DNA from: Roseovarius sp.
GTDB lineage: Bacteria > Pseudomonadota > Alphaproteobacteria > Rhodobacterales > Rhodobacteraceae
Assembly (NCBI GenBank): GCA_023260815.1
Contig: JALQUE010000350.1
Coordinates: forward strand, 1 to 6,852
Direction of reading: 5' to 3'
DNA length: 6,852 bases
A program made the translations under genes and the position numbers. Under the pieces are notes generated by a model. It was not told the origin of the DNA and did no database searches. It worked only from the letters and a program-made list of their open reading frames with translations. Positions 6,219 through 6,852 of the stretch are shown one piece after another (positions within the stretch are counted from its first letter, which is position 1; the number at the start of each line of letters is the position of its first letter).

Positions 6219-6852
6219 ATGGTTACAAATATGGCAGAAGCACGGTCCCAGGCCGGTCTGCCCGCGCATGAGGTGGTTTATCGGTCCTTGCGTGACGCGG
6301 TTCTGTTCGGCGCGCTGGCGCCGGGCGAACCGGTGACGATCCAGGGGCTGGTGGAGCGATTGCAGGCGGGCATGACGCCTGTGCGCGAGGCGATCCGCCG
6401 CCTGACTGCCGAGGGCGCCTTGCAGACGATGGGCAATCGGCGGATCCAGGTGCCGGTGTTGACAGAGGCGTTGGTGGCCGAACTGACCGAGGCGCGGCTG
6501 GCCATCGAACCGCGGCTGGCGGCGCGCGCGGCAGAGCGCGCCCGGGCAGAGGATGTGGCGCAACTGGTCGCGATCGACGCGCGGCTGGACGGGGCGATCC
6601 GGCGCGGCGACCTGGAGGGGTATCTGCGGGAGAACCACAGTTTTCATGCGGCGCTCAACGGGATCGCCGAGGCCCCGATCCTGCACTCTCTGACGGATAC
6701 GCTGTGGCTGCGGTTCGGCCCGTCGTTGCGGGTCGTTTGTGGTCAGCTTGGCACGCGCTACCTGCCGGATTGTCACAAGGACCTGGTGGTCGCGCTGGAA
6801 GCGGGGGATGCCCGCGGTGCCGCGCGGGCCATCGAGGAGGATGTGGCGCAGG
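6219..6852 (+). CDS. GntR family transcriptional regulator, FCD domain (partial, runs off window)
   Basis: Open from ATG 6219 to the window end (211 residues, no stop). The Shine-Dalgarno GGGGGAGG (6206-6213) lies 5 nt before the ATG and decides the start. The N-terminal winged helix (about 14-80) contains the GntR signature GMTPVREAIRRLTAEGAL. From about 83 a helical FCD ligand-binding domain follows, with EARLAIEPRLAARAA, NHSFHAAL (H143) and CHKDLVVALEAGDARGAARA (H186). FCD domains often bind a metal and a carboxylate ligand. The position usually held by Asp four residues before the first His is Asn139 here. Members repress catabolic genes, but the ligand cannot be told. The gene is interpreted as host DNA outside the transposon, whose putative edge is 2 bp before its ribosome-binding site. 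Codon use appears more GC-rich than in the tni genes. Confidence 0.85.
   Translation, partial: MVTNMAEARSQAGLPAHEVVYRSLRDAVLFGALAPGEPVTIQGLVERLQAGMTPVREAIRRLTAEGALQTMGNRRIQVPVLTEALVAELTEARLAIEPRLAARAAERARAEDVAQLVAIDARLDGAIRRGDLEGYLRENHSFHAALNGIAEAPILHSLTDTLWLRFGPSLRVVCGQLGTRYLPDCHKDLVVALEAGDARGAARAIEEDVAQ

Noticed and set aside
6147..6776. Long minus-strand open frame opposite the GntR gene (209 residues)
   Set aside because: It is Arg/Gln/His-rich with no domain. The plus strand has a full GntR/FCD protein with a strong Shine-Dalgarno, so this is a high-GC antisense shadow.
1..6852. CRISPR array or guide RNA that would make this a CRISPR-associated transposon
   Set aside because: No regularly spaced repeats and no Cas gene are seen. 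The only longer non-coding stretches are 889-1014 and 6035-6218.

Overview
The window looks like high-GC alphaproteobacterial DNA, most likely Rhodobacterales or a relative. That placement rests on base composition and on the style of the DUF1403, ScpB and GntR proteins, not on a marker gene. It holds most of one transposon-like element and the first gene of the DNA it apparently inserted into.

Left part (1-2502): a tyrosine recombinase gene (int, minus strand, its 3' half cut off by the window edge) is divergent from a two-gene operon encoding a DUF1403 protein and a small ScpB-like protein. The 126-bp gap between int and the DUF1403 gene holds a near-palindrome with the geometry of a tyrosine-recombinase core site: 9-bp arms matching at 8 of 9 positions, a 7-bp spacer, and dif-like ATAA...TTAT inner ends. 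It also holds a perfect 9-bp inverted repeat just before the DUF1403 start codon.

Middle part (2486-6034): a compact minus-strand operon tniA-tniB-tniQ of the Tn5053/Tn402 and Tn7-like group. It encodes a DD(35)E transposase, an AAA+ ATPase and a zinc-binding TniQ. tniA and tniB are separated by 1 nt, tniB and tniQ overlap as GTGA, and the 3' ends of tniQ and scpB overlap tail to tail by 17 bp. There is therefore no room for a transposon end between the tni genes and the int/DUF1403/scpB block, so that block looks like part of the element.

Right part (6035-6852): about 170 bp upstream of tniA carry repeated CGTTTC-type motifs and finish in a plausible transposon terminus reading TGTCGCAATTGC... 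inward, with its outer edge at 6203. Two bases outside that edge begins the ribosome-binding site of a GntR/FCD-family regulator gene, which runs off the window and is interpreted as host DNA.

Working model (inference): a tni transposon in which the usual serine resolvase is replaced by a tyrosine recombinase acting at its own dif-like site. DUF1403 and an orphan ScpB would be accessory DNA-binding or segregation factors. No CRISPR array, RNA gene or conventional cargo such as resistance genes is visible.
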